Shown piece by piece: positions 50,798 to 60,432 of a stretch of DNA of 64,000 bases. Where the stretch lies: positions 1 to 64,000 of the forward strand of contig MKSV01000006.1 of NCBI GenBank assembly GCA_001897435.1, in the 5' to 3' direction. Source of the DNA: Acidobacteriales bacterium 59-55. Lineage in GTDB: Bacteria; Acidobacteriota; Terriglobia; Terriglobales; Acidobacteriaceae. The notes under the pieces are model-generated. The model saw nothing but the letters and a program-made list of their open reading frames with translations. It was not told the DNA's origin and ran no database searches. The translations under genes and the position numbers were made by a program. Position 1 is the stretch's first letter. Every line of letters begins with the position of its first letter.

Positions 50798-51502
50798 TTA
50801 ACCTCGCCCATTCTCGATATGCGTAATCTCACCGTCGCGCATGTGCAGAATCCGGTCGGCAATCTGCGCGGCCTCGTCATTGTGGGTAATCATCAGCACG
50901 GTCTGCTTCAACTCGCGGCTCGACTTGCGCAGCATCCCAAGGACCGCATCCGAATTTTTGGTGTCGAGGTTGCCCGTAGGCTCATCGGCTAACACAATCG
51001 CAGGCCGCGTAATCAGAGCTCGCGCAATGGCGATGCGTTGCTGTTCTCCGCCGGACAGTTCGTTCGGGCGATGATCGAGACGGCCTTCGATGCCCAGCAT
51101 CTGCGTGAGCTGATTGAGCAGCGGCTTGTCCAACTCCTTTTTAGTCGCGGAGCCGAGATTGGCAATGTCGTGCGCGATCTCGATGTTGCCCATGGCCGAG
51201 AGTGTAGGCAGAAGGTTGAAGCGCTGGAAGACGAAGCCGATCTTGGCTCGCCGCATGCGGGTGCGCTCGCCGTCGTCGAGCGTCGCAAAATCTGTCCCAT
51301 CGATGCAGACCGATCCGCTGGTCGCATGGGTCAGTCCGCCAAGAATATAAAAGAGCGTCGATTTGCCCGATCCCGACGGCCCGACGATGGAGACGAACTC
51401 GCCCGGCTCGACGGAGAAGCTGACCTTGCGCAGCGCCGTGACTGCGAGTTTTCCTGAGCGGTAGGTTTTGACGAGATCCTGCGCGAGAATGATGGGAGCC
51501 AT
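50798..51502 (-). CDS. ABC transporter ATP-binding protein (MacB/LolD-like)
   Basis: VGPSGSGKSTLFYILGG, NELSGGEQQRIAIARALI, VLADEPTGNLD. Confidence 0.93.
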   Translation of the reverse strand: MAPIILAQDLVKTYRSGKLAVTALRKVSFSVEPGEFVSIVGPSGSGKSTLFYILGGLTHATSGSVCIDGTDFATLDDGERTRMRRAKIGFVFQRFNLLPTLSAMGNIEIAHDIANLGSATKKELDKPLLNQLTQMLGIEGRLDHRPNELSGGEQQRIAIARALITRPAIVLADEPTGNLDTKNSDAVLGMLRKSSRELKQTVLMITHNDEAAQIADRILHMRDGEITHIENGRG

Positions 51503-51540
51503 GTTGTTACCTTGAAGTTTACCGTGAGTGGGGTCTGGGA

Positions 51541-52149
51541 ATGAATCTTCGGGAGTTTCTGCTCTTCGTTCTGGCCGGCTGGACCGTGATCGGCGTGGCC
51601 GGCGTCGCGATATCGCTCCGGCGGCAGGAACGCTCGAAGGCGCTCAGAAACTCCCTCTGGATCATCGCCGTCTGGGCCATCTATATGGCGGTGCTGCTCT
51701 GGTCTTCGCGGGCGCAGCCGCAGAAGGTCGTCGCCCTCGGCCAGGACCAGTGCTTCGACGAGATGTGCTTCGCCGTTACCGGGGCGCAGGACGTGCCGGG
51801 AGCGGCCGGCGACGGCATCCGCTTGGTGCGCGTCTCCGTCCGCATCTCGAACCGCAGCAAGGAAAAGACACAGAGCGACAACCTGATCCGGGCCTATCTC
51901 GTCGATGGTCAGGGCCGCCAATGGGCGGAATCGGCTGCGGTCTCCGGTGTGCGGCTGACGGCGCGGCTGGCCGCGGGAGGCTCGGCGGTAAGCCAGATGG
52001 TCTTCAAGGTGCCGCGTGACAACGACGGACTCGCCCTGGTGTTCACCCACGGGCACGGATGGCCGGGCGCTCTGGTGATCGGCGACTCGGACAGCCTCTG
52101 GCATCGCCGAACCATCGTCAGGCTGGGCATCGTCCGGCTGGGCATGTAG
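51541..52149 (+). CDS. Hypothetical membrane-anchored protein
   Basis: Two N-terminal TM segments then a beta-rich DUF4352-like region. Confidence 0.6.
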   Translation: MNLREFLLFVLAGWTVIGVAGVAISLRRQERSKALRNSLWIIAVWAIYMAVLLWSSRAQPQKVVALGQDQCFDEMCFAVTGAQDVPGAAGDGIRLVRVSVRISNRSKEKTQSDNLIRAYLVDGQGRQWAESAAVSGVRLTARLAAGGSAVSQMVFKVPRDNDGLALVFTHGHGWPGALVIGDSDSLWHRRTIVRLGIVRLGM

Positions 52150-52155
52150 AGCCGG

Positions 52156-52521
52156 TCACGCCGGGGTCGTTCCCGTCGTCAGCAGCGATTGGAGGGTGAT
52201 CTCTTCGAGGAAGCTGATCTCCAGCCGGATGGTCACCACCTGCCCCAGGTCCGTCGCTGTAGTCAGATTTTTGCGGCAGTTGCAAAGATTGGTCAGCCCC
52301 AGGTGGCCGGAGCGCGTCAGTTCGAGGCCGGAGGATACGATAGAGGTGTAGAGGTCGAGGATTGAGCGCAGCTGGATCTCCAGGCGAATCTCGGTCATGC
52401 TCGGCGAGAGCGACCGCCGGCACAGCACCCAGCCTCCACAGTCGGCGAGCGCCGAGGTAAGGTTGGGAAGCAGCCCCTGCCGCTCTTCGTAGCTGAAGCT
52501 CTGTATATCGAGGAGTTGCAT
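52156..52521 (-). CDS. Hypothetical protein
   Basis: 121-aa ORF with non-degenerate composition, convergent with 51541 ORF. Confidence 0.45.
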   Translation of the reverse strand: MQLLDIQSFSYEERQGLLPNLTSALADCGGWVLCRRSLSPSMTEIRLEIQLRSILDLYTSIVSSGLELTRSGHLGLTNLCNCRKNLTTATDLGQVVTIRLEISFLEEITLQSLLTTGTTPA

Positions 52522-52751
52522 GCGGTCGTCTGGCCACCCGCGGCGGGAAGTTTCTGCCGTTAGGCTTTTTATCGGAGGGGATCGCCGGATGCGTGACCGC
52601 CGCCGCGCACGGTGGTCACGTGACAGCGGAGAGTTCCTATGGTGCTGAAAGCCGATCTCTCCGGGTTACCGATTTACCGCCATCGGCGAATCGGGCGCGT
52701 TTGGCGAAGAAAATTGTCCGATTTTGCGAATTTTTGAAAGAGGCACTCCGA

Positions 52752-53129
52752 ATGGTTCTGGGGCTGGGAACGGATTTGATCGAGATCGCTCGGATACAGC
52801 AGAGCCTCGACCGCTTTGGCGAACGATTTCTGCAAAGGATATTTACCCCGGGTGAGATCGCCTATTGCCGCCGCAAAAAGCACGCGGCCGAGAGCTTTGC
52901 CGCCCGTTTTGCGGCGAAAGAAGCTGCCGCCAAGGCCCTGGGCACGGGCATCAGCCGCGGCATCGGCTGGCAGGAGATCGAGGTCCGGCGCAACCCCGGC
53001 GAGCGCCCCACCCTGCACCTCAGCGGACGCGCCCAGGAGCGCGCCGCAGCCATGGGAATCCGCAACTTGCAGTTGAGTCTGACCCATAGCCGGGATGTTG
53101 CCATGGCGGTCGTCGTCGCGGAGGATTGA
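52752..53129 (+). CDS. acpS: Holo-[acyl-carrier-protein] synthase
   Basis: MVLGLGTDLIEIARIQQSLDRFGERFLQRIFTPGEIAYC, SFAARFAAKEAAAKALGTG. Confidence 0.95.
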   Translation: MVLGLGTDLIEIARIQQSLDRFGERFLQRIFTPGEIAYCRRKKHAAESFAARFAAKEAAAKALGTGISRGIGWQEIEVRRNPGERPTLHLSGRAQERAAAMGIRNLQLSLTHSRDVAMAVVVAED

Positions 53130-53330
53130 AACGCAGAGAATTGAAACCCCGGACCGTTTTCGCGCATCCATTGAAAGCATGCCCCTTATGCAGTTGAAAG
53201 CGTTGACGGAGAACGAAGACCGGCGGCAGAGAAGTTTGTGAGGATCGCTCCCCCTGCTGATGTATCCTCTCATTGACCGGATACCTGCTGTCCGCGTCCG
53301 CATTCCGCCGGAGAGATTTCAAGGAGAACT

Positions 53331-54416
53331 ATGCCCAGCCAGCAGGAGGTCAAATGGTCGCAATTGAAGGTTGGCGTGATTGTGCTGGTCGCCTCGGTGG
53401 TTCTGGTGACGCTGCTCTTTCTGATGACCAGCGCCTCGGGGCTAGGCCTCTTTTCTCATAAGCTGACAGTTATCACCTACTTTGAGAACTCCGCCGGATT
53501 GAAAGAAGGCGCCGCAGTCAATCTTCAGGGCGTTACCATCGGCACGGTCAAGAGCATCACTGTCGTCAACACGCCCGACCGCAAGCTGACCCCGGTCAAG
53601 GTCATCCTGAAGCTCAATGAAAAGTATGCATCGAGCCTGAGGAAGGACTCCAAGGCTTCTCTGACCACGGTCGGCGTTCTGGGCGACACCATCATCGACA
53701 TCAACAGCCAGTTCGCCGTCGGGCCTCCGCTCAAGGACGGCGACGAGTTGAAGACGCTGGAGACGCCCAGCATTACCGACGTCGTCAAGGCCAGCCAGGG
53801 CACCATCGAGAGCGTGAACGTGCTTCTCTCGAAGATGAATACGATCGTCGACAACCTGCAATCGGGACAGGGATCGGTCGGGCAGTTCATCAACAATCCC
53901 GAGCTGTACAACAAGGCCAACGCAGCGGTCAATGAGCTGCTGATCCTCGAAAAGAACATCAATGCGGGCAAGGGCTCCATCGGCAAGCTGATGACCGACG
54001 ATACCCTGTACAACCGGATGAACAACACCGTTGGCCGGATGGAGAGCATCGCCAATGCGCTCGACAATGGCAAGGGCACGGCGGGAATGCTCCTCAAGGA
54101 CGATTCGCTCTATAAGAACCTGAACTCGACGCTGGCTCATGCCAACTCGATCATGGCGGACGCCGACGCGGGCAAAGGCGGTCTCGGCCTGATGCTGAAG
54201 GATCCGAAGTTCAGAAACGACCTGAGCCACACGCTGAGCCAGATCAATACACTGGTCTCGGGCATCAACAGCGGCAAGGGAACCCTGGGCAAGCTGACCA
54301 ACGATGACGAAGCCTACACCAACGTGAACAAGCTGCTGACCGCCAGCACCGACCTGGTGACGACCATCCGCAAGGATCCCAAGAAATACCTTACGATTCG
54401 CATGAGGATCTTCTAG
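53331..54416 (+). CDS. MCE/MlaD-family protein with C-terminal 34-aa tandem repeats
   Basis: N-terminal TM, TYFENSAGLKEGAAVNLQGVTIGTVKSI MCE domain, five GKGxxG-led 34-aa repeats. Confidence 0.92.
   Translation: MPSQQEVKWSQLKVGVIVLVASVVLVTLLFLMTSASGLGLFSHKLTVITYFENSAGLKEGAAVNLQGVTIGTVKSITVVNTPDRKLTPVKVILKLNEKYASSLRKDSKASLTTVGVLGDTIIDINSQFAVGPPLKDGDELKTLETPSITDVVKASQGTIESVNVLLSKMNTIVDNLQSGQGSVGQFINNPELYNKANAAVNELLILEKNINAGKGSIGKLMTDDTLYNRMNNTVGRMESIANALDNGKGTAGMLLKDDSLYKNLNSTLAHANSIMADADAGKGGLGLMLKDPKFRNDLSHTLSQINTLVSGINSGKGTLGKLTNDDEAYTNVNKLLTASTDLVTTIRKDPKKYLTIRMRIF
53865..54374 (+). repeat. Five tandem 102-bp coding repeats (34 aa each)
   Basis: GQGSVG/GKGSIG/GKGTAG/GKGGLG/GKGTLG units of exactly 34 residues. 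Confidence 0.85.
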
Positions 54417-54546
54417 TGCGTCCGTACGCGAGACGCGAGCGCCCGGTTGCCTGTCCTGCACCTCTGATTCAACTTCGTCCGGCGGCTTGAACGCGGCTTT
54501 TTTTAGGCGCTTGACGCGCCTGTTTTTCTATTCCTTCAGGAGAGCC

Positions 54547-56637
54547 ATGATCTTTAAATCGCCCGCTTCCCTTATTTTTAAATCCGTCGCTTCCCTTCTG
54601 GCATTGAGCGGCGCCCTGTGCCTCGGCCAAGCCCCTGCTTCTGCTGCGGATGCGGGCCTCGCGCCCAAGGCGGAGCCGGCGAAGCCGATCAGCTTCGACC
54701 TCACCGCGATCGACAAGACTGCCGATCCCTGCACGGATTTCTACCAGTACGCCTGCGGCAACTGGAAGAAGGACAACCCGATTCCGCCCGACCAGACGCG
54801 CTGGGGGCGGTTCAACCAGTTGGCGGAGCGCAATAACTATCTTCTTTACCAGGACCTCAAGGCCGCCGCCGATGCGCCCACGACGCCTCTGCAGAAGAAG
54901 TACGGCGATTTCTTCGCCGCCTGCATGGACGTCGATCTGGCCAACCGTCTCGGAGCGAAGCCGATCGAGCCCGCGCTCCGGACCATCGCCGCATGGGACG
55001 ACCGAAGGACGCTGGCCACGCTGCTGGGCACGATGGAGAAAGATTACGCCGTCGGATTTTTCTTCAACTTCGGCTCCGAGCAGGACCAGAAGGACTCGAC
55101 CAAGCAGATCGGCGCGGTCGATCAGGGCGGCCTGGGCCTGCCGGACCGCGACTACTACCTGAATCAGGACGACCGCTCGAAGACGATTCGCGCCGAGTAC
55201 CTCGCGCATGTGACGAAGATGTTCAAACTGCTCGGCGACACTCCCGAACAGGCGAACACAGAGGCGAACAATGTAATGACGGTGGAGACAGCGCTGGCCA
55301 AGGGGTCGATGTCTCGCGTCGATCGCCGCAACCCGGCCAATGTCTACCATGTGATGACGATTGCGCAGTTGCAGAAGATGACGCCGGACTTCGACTGGAA
55401 GGTTTATCTCTGGGCCAAGCGGGAGGGCCATCTGGCCACGGCCAACGTCGTCTCGCCCGGCTTCTTCAAGGCGATGCAGCAGCAGATCGGCTCTGACAGC
55501 ATCGACGCTCTGAAGAGCTACATGCGCTGGCACACCGTCCATCGCTTTGCGACCAGCCTGAGCCAGCCCTTTGTCGAGGAGAACTTCAACTTCTACGGCG
55601 CGACCCTGACCGGGCAGAAGGAGATCACGCCGCGCTGGAAGCGCTGCACCGCCGCCACCGACCGCGCGCTGGGCGAAGCCGTCGGGCAGGACTGGGTGGC
55701 GAAGAACTTTCCGCCCGCGGCCAAGGACAACATGGACAAGCTCGTCCATGCGCTCGAGGCCGCGCTCGGGCAGGACATCCAGCACCTGGACTGGATGAGC
55801 GAGGCCACCAAGGCCGAGGCGCAGAAGAAGCTCGCCGCCTTCCGCAACAAGATCGGCTATCCCGACAAGTGGCGCGACTACAGCGCGCTTACCGTCAAGC
55901 GCAATGACCCGGTCGGCAACGTGCAGCATGCCGCCGCCTTCCTCGACCGGCACGACCTCGACAAGATCGGCAAGCCGGTCGACGAGAAGGAGTGGGACAT
56001 GACGCCGCCGACCGTCAACGCCTACTACAACCCCGCGATGAACGACATCAACTTCCCTGCCGGAATCCTGCAACCGCCGTTCTACGACTTCAAGATCGAT
56101 CCAGCGGTCAACTTCGGCGGCATCGGCGTTGTCATCGGCCACGAGATGACGCATGGCTTCGACGACCAGGGCAGCCAGTACGACGCCCAGGGCAACGTGC
56201 GCAGTTGGTGGACCCCCGAGGACAGGAAGAAGTTCGACGAGCGCACCGAGTGCGAGGTCAAGCAGTACAGCAACTTCGAGGTGGCGCCCGGCCAGAAGCT
56301 GGACGGCCGCCTGACGCTGGGCGAGAATACTGCCGACAACGGCGGCCTGCGCATCGCCTACGCCGCGCTGATGAGCACGCTTGCCGAGGAGAACAAGTCG
56401 GTGACGGACAAGATCGACGGCTACACCCCTGCCCAGCGCTACTTCATCTCCTGGGGGCAGGTCTGGTGCGAGAACACCCGCGAGCAGGCTGCACGGCTGC
56501 GCGCCAAGACCGATCCGCACTCGAGCGGGCAGTGGCGCGTCAACGGAACGGTCGAGAACTTCGACGAGTTCGGCAAGGCGTTCGGCTGTAAAGTAGGCCA
56601 GCCCATGATGCCGGCAAACAGTTGCCGGGTCTGGTAA
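54547..56637 (+). CDS. M13-family metallopeptidase (neprilysin/PepO-like)
   Basis: VVIGHEMTHGFDDQGSQYDAQGN (HExxH), GENTADNGGLRIAY, YFISWGQVWCENTR. Confidence 0.95.
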   Translation: MIFKSPASLIFKSVASLLALSGALCLGQAPASAADAGLAPKAEPAKPISFDLTAIDKTADPCTDFYQYACGNWKKDNPIPPDQTRWGRFNQLAERNNYLLYQDLKAAADAPTTPLQKKYGDFFAACMDVDLANRLGAKPIEPALRTIAAWDDRRTLATLLGTMEKDYAVGFFFNFGSEQDQKDSTKQIGAVDQGGLGLPDRDYYLNQDDRSKTIRAEYLAHVTKMFKLLGDTPEQANTEANNVMTVETALAKGSMSRVDRRNPANVYHVMTIAQLQKMTPDFDWKVYLWAKREGHLATANVVSPGFFKAMQQQIGSDSIDALKSYMRWHTVHRFATSLSQPFVEENFNFYGATLTGQKEITPRWKRCTAATDRALGEAVGQDWVAKNFPPAAKDNMDKLVHALEAALGQDIQHLDWMSEATKAEAQKKLAAFRNKIGYPDKWRDYSALTVKRNDPVGNVQHAAAFLDRHDLDKIGKPVDEKEWDMTPPTVNAYYNPAMNDINFPAGILQPPFYDFKIDPAVNFGGIGVVIGHEMTHGFDDQGSQYDAQGNVRSWWTPEDRKKFDERTECEVKQYSNFEVAPGQKLDGRLTLGENTADNGGLRIAYAALMSTLAEENKSVTDKIDGYTPAQRYFISWGQVWCENTREQAARLRAKTDPHSSGQWRVNGTVENFDEFGKAFGCKVGQPMMPANSCRVW

Positions 56638-56657
56638 ATCGAGTAACGGCAATCGCA

Positions 56658-56684
56658 GGTCCGGGCTCAGGCCCGGGCCTTTTT
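56658..56684 (+). terminator. Rho-independent terminator of the M13 peptidase gene
   Basis: GGTCCGGGC-TCA-GGCCCGGGCC followed by TTTTT. Confidence 0.75.
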
Positions 56685-56873
56685 GCCGGCCGAATTGCTG
56701 GCCTTTGGGTAACCATCGGCTGGTGACCGGAAAGTTCGGCGACGAATGCTGTCCGGGAAGTGGCATAAAGTCGCAACAGCTTCTACAATTGGCGAAGGAA
56801 TCGTATCCCTACAGAGTTGCTCGCGATAAAAAGGTGCTCGAAGTGTAGATCGCCGGCGAGGTTAAGGAAGCGC

Positions 56874-58154
56874 ATGAAGTTGAGCAGGATTGGCCGGGTT
56901 TCAATGGCCTTGGTAGTGTCCGCAGCGATGGGTCTGGGTATGACGGCGTGCGGTGGCGGCACCGTCGGTTTCTTGTGGGTTCTCGGCACGCAATATAACC
57001 AGATCGCCGGCTTCAAGATCGATAACTATACAGGCAATCTGAGAGAGATGCCTCACCAGCCGTTCACCTCCGGCGGAGCGAATCCCGTATCGCTCGTCAT
57101 CAAGCCGGGTGGCCGCTACCTCTATGTCGTCAACAAGGGCGTCACGGCAGCCGGTGGCAACACCTCGGGCGAGCAGAAGTGCGGCGCCAATGGCGCGGGC
57201 ATTGCGGAGTTCAGCATCGGCGGCGGCGGCGTGCTGACCTTCCAGCAGTGCTTCCAGTCGCAGGGGGCTTCTCCGGTCTGGGCGCAGATGAACAGTTCAG
57301 GCACCTTCCTCTATGTCCTCGACCAGTTCGCGCCCGGCACCGACTGCGACGCGCAGGCCCCGACCAACTGCCACGGAGATATCACCGTATTCTCCATCGC
57401 GGACGACACTGGCCGCCTGACGCTGGTTCCGAACCAGCAGGTCAAGAACGCGGACGGCACCCAGCTTACCTACTTCCCGGTCGGCAATACACCGACCATG
57501 ATGAAGATTGCGGGCACCGGCTGCCTGTTCACGCTCAATTCGGGCGACCAGACAATCTTCCCCTATAGCCTTGGCAGCGGCGGCCAGTTGAACCTGCCCA
57601 CCAATACGACCATCAACACCGGCGCGGGCCGGCTGACCTCGATCAACGCGGGCGGCAGCTATATCTACCTGACCGACGCGGCTCCTACCAGCGACAGTCC
57701 GGGCGGCAGGATTCTTCCCTTCACCGTCGGCACCGGTTGCGCGCTGAACACGCTGACGGGCGGGCCGGTCAACAACCTGCCGCAGACCTCGAACCCGGTC
57801 TATACCTTGATGGACACGAGCGGCCAGTACCTGTATGTGGCGAATCAGTCCACAACCAACTCGAACGCTCCTTCGTACAGCTCTATCTCGGCGTTCACCG
57901 TAGACAAGACCACGGGCAAGCTGCTTCCGGTTCCGGACACGAAGAACAATCCTTATCCGGTAGGTTCAGGCCCGGTATGCATGGTCGAAGACCCATCGAA
58001 TCAGTACCTCTACACGTCGAACTACGTGGATGGCACGGTGACCGGCAAGAATCTGGACAAGCGATCGGGCCAGCTCTCGAACCTGAGAAGAGGGGCGACG
58101 TTCACGGCAACAGGATTGTCAACATGCCTCGCGGTAAGCGGAAACGTTCAGTAG
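56874..58154 (+). CDS. Beta-propeller (lactonase/YncE-like) lipoprotein
   Basis: Lipobox GLGMTACGGG; repeated YLYVVNKG / YLYVANQST / YLYTSNYVDGTV motifs. Confidence 0.82.
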   Translation: MKLSRIGRVSMALVVSAAMGLGMTACGGGTVGFLWVLGTQYNQIAGFKIDNYTGNLREMPHQPFTSGGANPVSLVIKPGGRYLYVVNKGVTAAGGNTSGEQKCGANGAGIAEFSIGGGGVLTFQQCFQSQGASPVWAQMNSSGTFLYVLDQFAPGTDCDAQAPTNCHGDITVFSIADDTGRLTLVPNQQVKNADGTQLTYFPVGNTPTMMKIAGTGCLFTLNSGDQTIFPYSLGSGGQLNLPTNTTINTGAGRLTSINAGGSYIYLTDAAPTSDSPGGRILPFTVGTGCALNTLTGGPVNNLPQTSNPVYTLMDTSGQYLYVANQSTTNSNAPSYSSISAFTVDKTTGKLLPVPDTKNNPYPVGSGPVCMVEDPSNQYLYTSNYVDGTVTGKNLDKRSGQLSNLRRGATFTATGLSTCLAVSGNVQ

Positions 58155-58261
58155 CTGGCAGGTTCGCAGCTAAAGACACAGGACAGGGCGTCCGCACGAG
58201 CCCTGATTATTTGACATAGCAGCAAGTGGGCGGAAATGATCTGTCCCGGAGCCAGGTAAGC

Positions 58262-59524
58262 ATGAAGTTGAATAACATAGGCCGCGGTGCACTGGCCTCG
58301 ATTTTGTCTCTCGCGATGGGGCTGGGCGTCACGGCGTGCAGCCGCAACTACACGTTGGCGTATGTCTACGTGACCACCTCACAGCCTCTTGCCGGGTCGT
58401 CGCTGGACGGCGGCATCAGCGCGTATGGCGTTGACTACCAATCGGGAGCTCTGATTCCGCTGGCCGACTCTCCCATTCCGGCGGGCAAGAATCCTGTCAC
58501 CCTGGTGGCGTCCCCGGCCAGCGCGAACGGCCAGTTCCTCTATGTGGTCAACCGTGACGACTCGACGGTGATGGAGTTCTCGATCGGCACCGACGGCAAG
58601 CTCTACCTGAAGAACACTTACAACACCACAGGAAGCCTTCCGGTGGCCGCGGCAATCGATGCCGCCGGCACCTTCCTCTACGTGGTCAATACCTATCAGA
58701 ACAACCTGCCGGACAACACGCAGTTGTATACGCCCGCCTCGCCGGGACCGGGTAGCGTCACCATCTTCAAGATCGCCGCAGACGGCAGCCTGACCGCGGC
58801 AGGAACGGTCAACGTGGGCAACAAGCCGGTCGGTATCGCGGCCAGCACACGCAACAACTACGTCTATGTGATCGATCAGGAGACCGAGGGCGGGGTCAAC
58901 CCCGTCGGCGTGGCGCTTGGCTACTCACAAGACCCGACGAGCGGCGCGCTGACGCCGACGACGGGCGGCACGGTGGTGCTGAACGGTGTTCCCATTGCCA
59001 ATGGTTATCCCGCAGGCACCAAGCCCAGCGCGATCGCCGAAGATCCCTCGGCACGCTTCGTCTATGTAACCGACCAGGATACGAATCAGCTTTACGGGTA
59101 CGTCACCGGCGGCAGCGGCGAACTGGTCACCATGACCAGCGGACCATACAGGACCGGCGTGCGACCGGTCGGCATTACCATCGACCCGCGCGGCAAATAT
59201 CTCTACGTGGCGAACTACAACGACAACAATATCAGTGCCTATGCCATCGATATCGCCACCGGCGCGCCTTCGGGAACGGTTGGATCCACGGCAACGCTGG
59301 TGGGAACTTCGCCGACCTGCATCGCTATCGAACCGGCTCTGGGCAAGTACCTGTACACATCGAACTACCTCGACGGAACGGTCTCGGGCGAGAAGCTCGA
59401 TGCGCACAACGGTGGATTGACCTCGGTGCAGAACACCCCCTTCCCCTCCTCCGGCCTGCCGACCTGCGCCGTGGCGGTGGCGAACGGTGCCTACGGCCAT
59501 CCCAACCAGATCATCAACCCCTAG
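58262..59524 (+). CDS. Beta-propeller (lactonase/YncE-like) lipoprotein, paralogue of the preceding gene
   Basis: Lipobox GLGVTACSRN; FLYVVNRDDSTV, YLYVANYNDNNISAYAID, YLYTSNYLDGTVSGEKLD. Confidence 0.84.
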   Translation: MKLNNIGRGALASILSLAMGLGVTACSRNYTLAYVYVTTSQPLAGSSLDGGISAYGVDYQSGALIPLADSPIPAGKNPVTLVASPASANGQFLYVVNRDDSTVMEFSIGTDGKLYLKNTYNTTGSLPVAAAIDAAGTFLYVVNTYQNNLPDNTQLYTPASPGPGSVTIFKIAADGSLTAAGTVNVGNKPVGIAASTRNNYVYVIDQETEGGVNPVGVALGYSQDPTSGALTPTTGGTVVLNGVPIANGYPAGTKPSAIAEDPSARFVYVTDQDTNQLYGYVTGGSGELVTMTSGPYRTGVRPVGITIDPRGKYLYVANYNDNNISAYAIDIATGAPSGTVGSTATLVGTSPTCIAIEPALGKYLYTSNYLDGTVSGEKLDAHNGGLTSVQNTPFPSSGLPTCAVAVANGAYGHPNQIINP

Positions 59525-59564
59525 AACTCCGGCCTGCCAGCACTCCGGCTACCGGATTCGCAAG

Positions 59565-59592
59565 AAGCCCCGCTCCGGCGGGGCTTTTTTTG
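59565..59592 (+). terminator. Rho-independent terminator
   Basis: AAGCCCCGCTCCGGCGGGGCTTTTTTT. Confidence 0.85.
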
Positions 59593-59654
59593 TTGCTCAC
59601 GGATAGCGTTTGGGTTTGGCCTGCTCGTCTGGTCCCGGCAGGCCAGCCTCGCGG

Positions 59655-60221
59655 CTAGCCCACGATCCCCGGCCCCACATACCGCATCTCGTACCGCGCA
59701 AACAGGGCCGCATCCATCTTTGGACCGTTCGGCACGGCGACCGCGCGAAAGAACTCCTCCATCTTTCCCGCGGGCGTGAATGTAATCAGCATCCTTGCAG
59801 GCTTCTCGCCGGTTCCCGCAAAGCAATGCGGAACCCTCCGCGGCCCCATCACGCTCTCTCCCGGCCCCACCACGGTCTCTTTGCCGCTCACACGGAACCG
59901 CACGTTTCCCTCCAGAACATAGAACCACTCGTCCTGATAGAGATGGAAGTGCTCCGGCGGCCCTCCCTTGCCCAGCCCTCGGTGCTCGATTGCAAACAGG
60001 CTGCCGCCCGACTCTTTCGCGCCCACCCGGAACAGGATCGTGGTGAAGCCCAGTGGATGATGCTCGTCGAAACGATCCTGCCCCTGGCCCACCACATGCG
60101 CTTCACCGCTCACGGGTTCTACACCGGAGGCTTCGCCTCCACTCTGTCCCAGTGCCAACCTCTCCAGCAGAGCTGCCGGAACCGCCGCGCCTGCCGCCTT
60201 CAAAAATGATCTACGCCTCAT
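59655..60221 (-). CDS. Cupin-domain protein with Tat-like signal
   Basis: MRRRSFLKAAGAAVPAALLERLA; PEHFHLYQDEWFYVLEGNVRFRVSGKETVVGPGESV. Confidence 0.88.
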   Translation of the reverse strand: MRRRSFLKAAGAAVPAALLERLALGQSGGEASGVEPVSGEAHVVGQGQDRFDEHHPLGFTTILFRVGAKESGGSLFAIEHRGLGKGGPPEHFHLYQDEWFYVLEGNVRFRVSGKETVVGPGESVMGPRRVPHCFAGTGEKPARMLITFTPAGKMEEFFRAVAVPNGPKMDAALFARYEMRYVGPGIVG

Positions 60222-60370
60222 CACGCACTCCCTCCTTGACTTCTCCGAAGCACAGAGTTGCTGCCGAAACGCATCCATCCTACTACGGAAGTTTTCGCAT
60301 GTTCAGGCTCCTGCCATTGGATTTTCGGGATAATGCCGATCGTCGATTCCTTCAAAGGTGCAAGATGCAG

Positions 60371-60403
60371 AACAGGCCCCGGCGGGATAGCGCGGGGCCT
60401 GTT
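60371..60403. terminator. Strong hairpin downstream of the PQQ-propeller gene
   Basis: AACAGGCCCCGGCGGGATAGCGCGGGGCCTGTT. Confidence 0.5.
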
Positions 60404-60432
60404 CACTGTGTAGCGTTCCTTGTTTCAACCAG

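Noticed and set aside
52104-52146. Short direct repeat encoding IVRLGIVRLG at the end of the 51541 ORF
   Set aside because: Only two units; too short to support more than a local duplication.
54469-56766. 765-aa minus-strand ORF antisense to the M13 peptidase
   Set aside because: Same codon-bias artefact; M13 frame has clear catalytic motifs.
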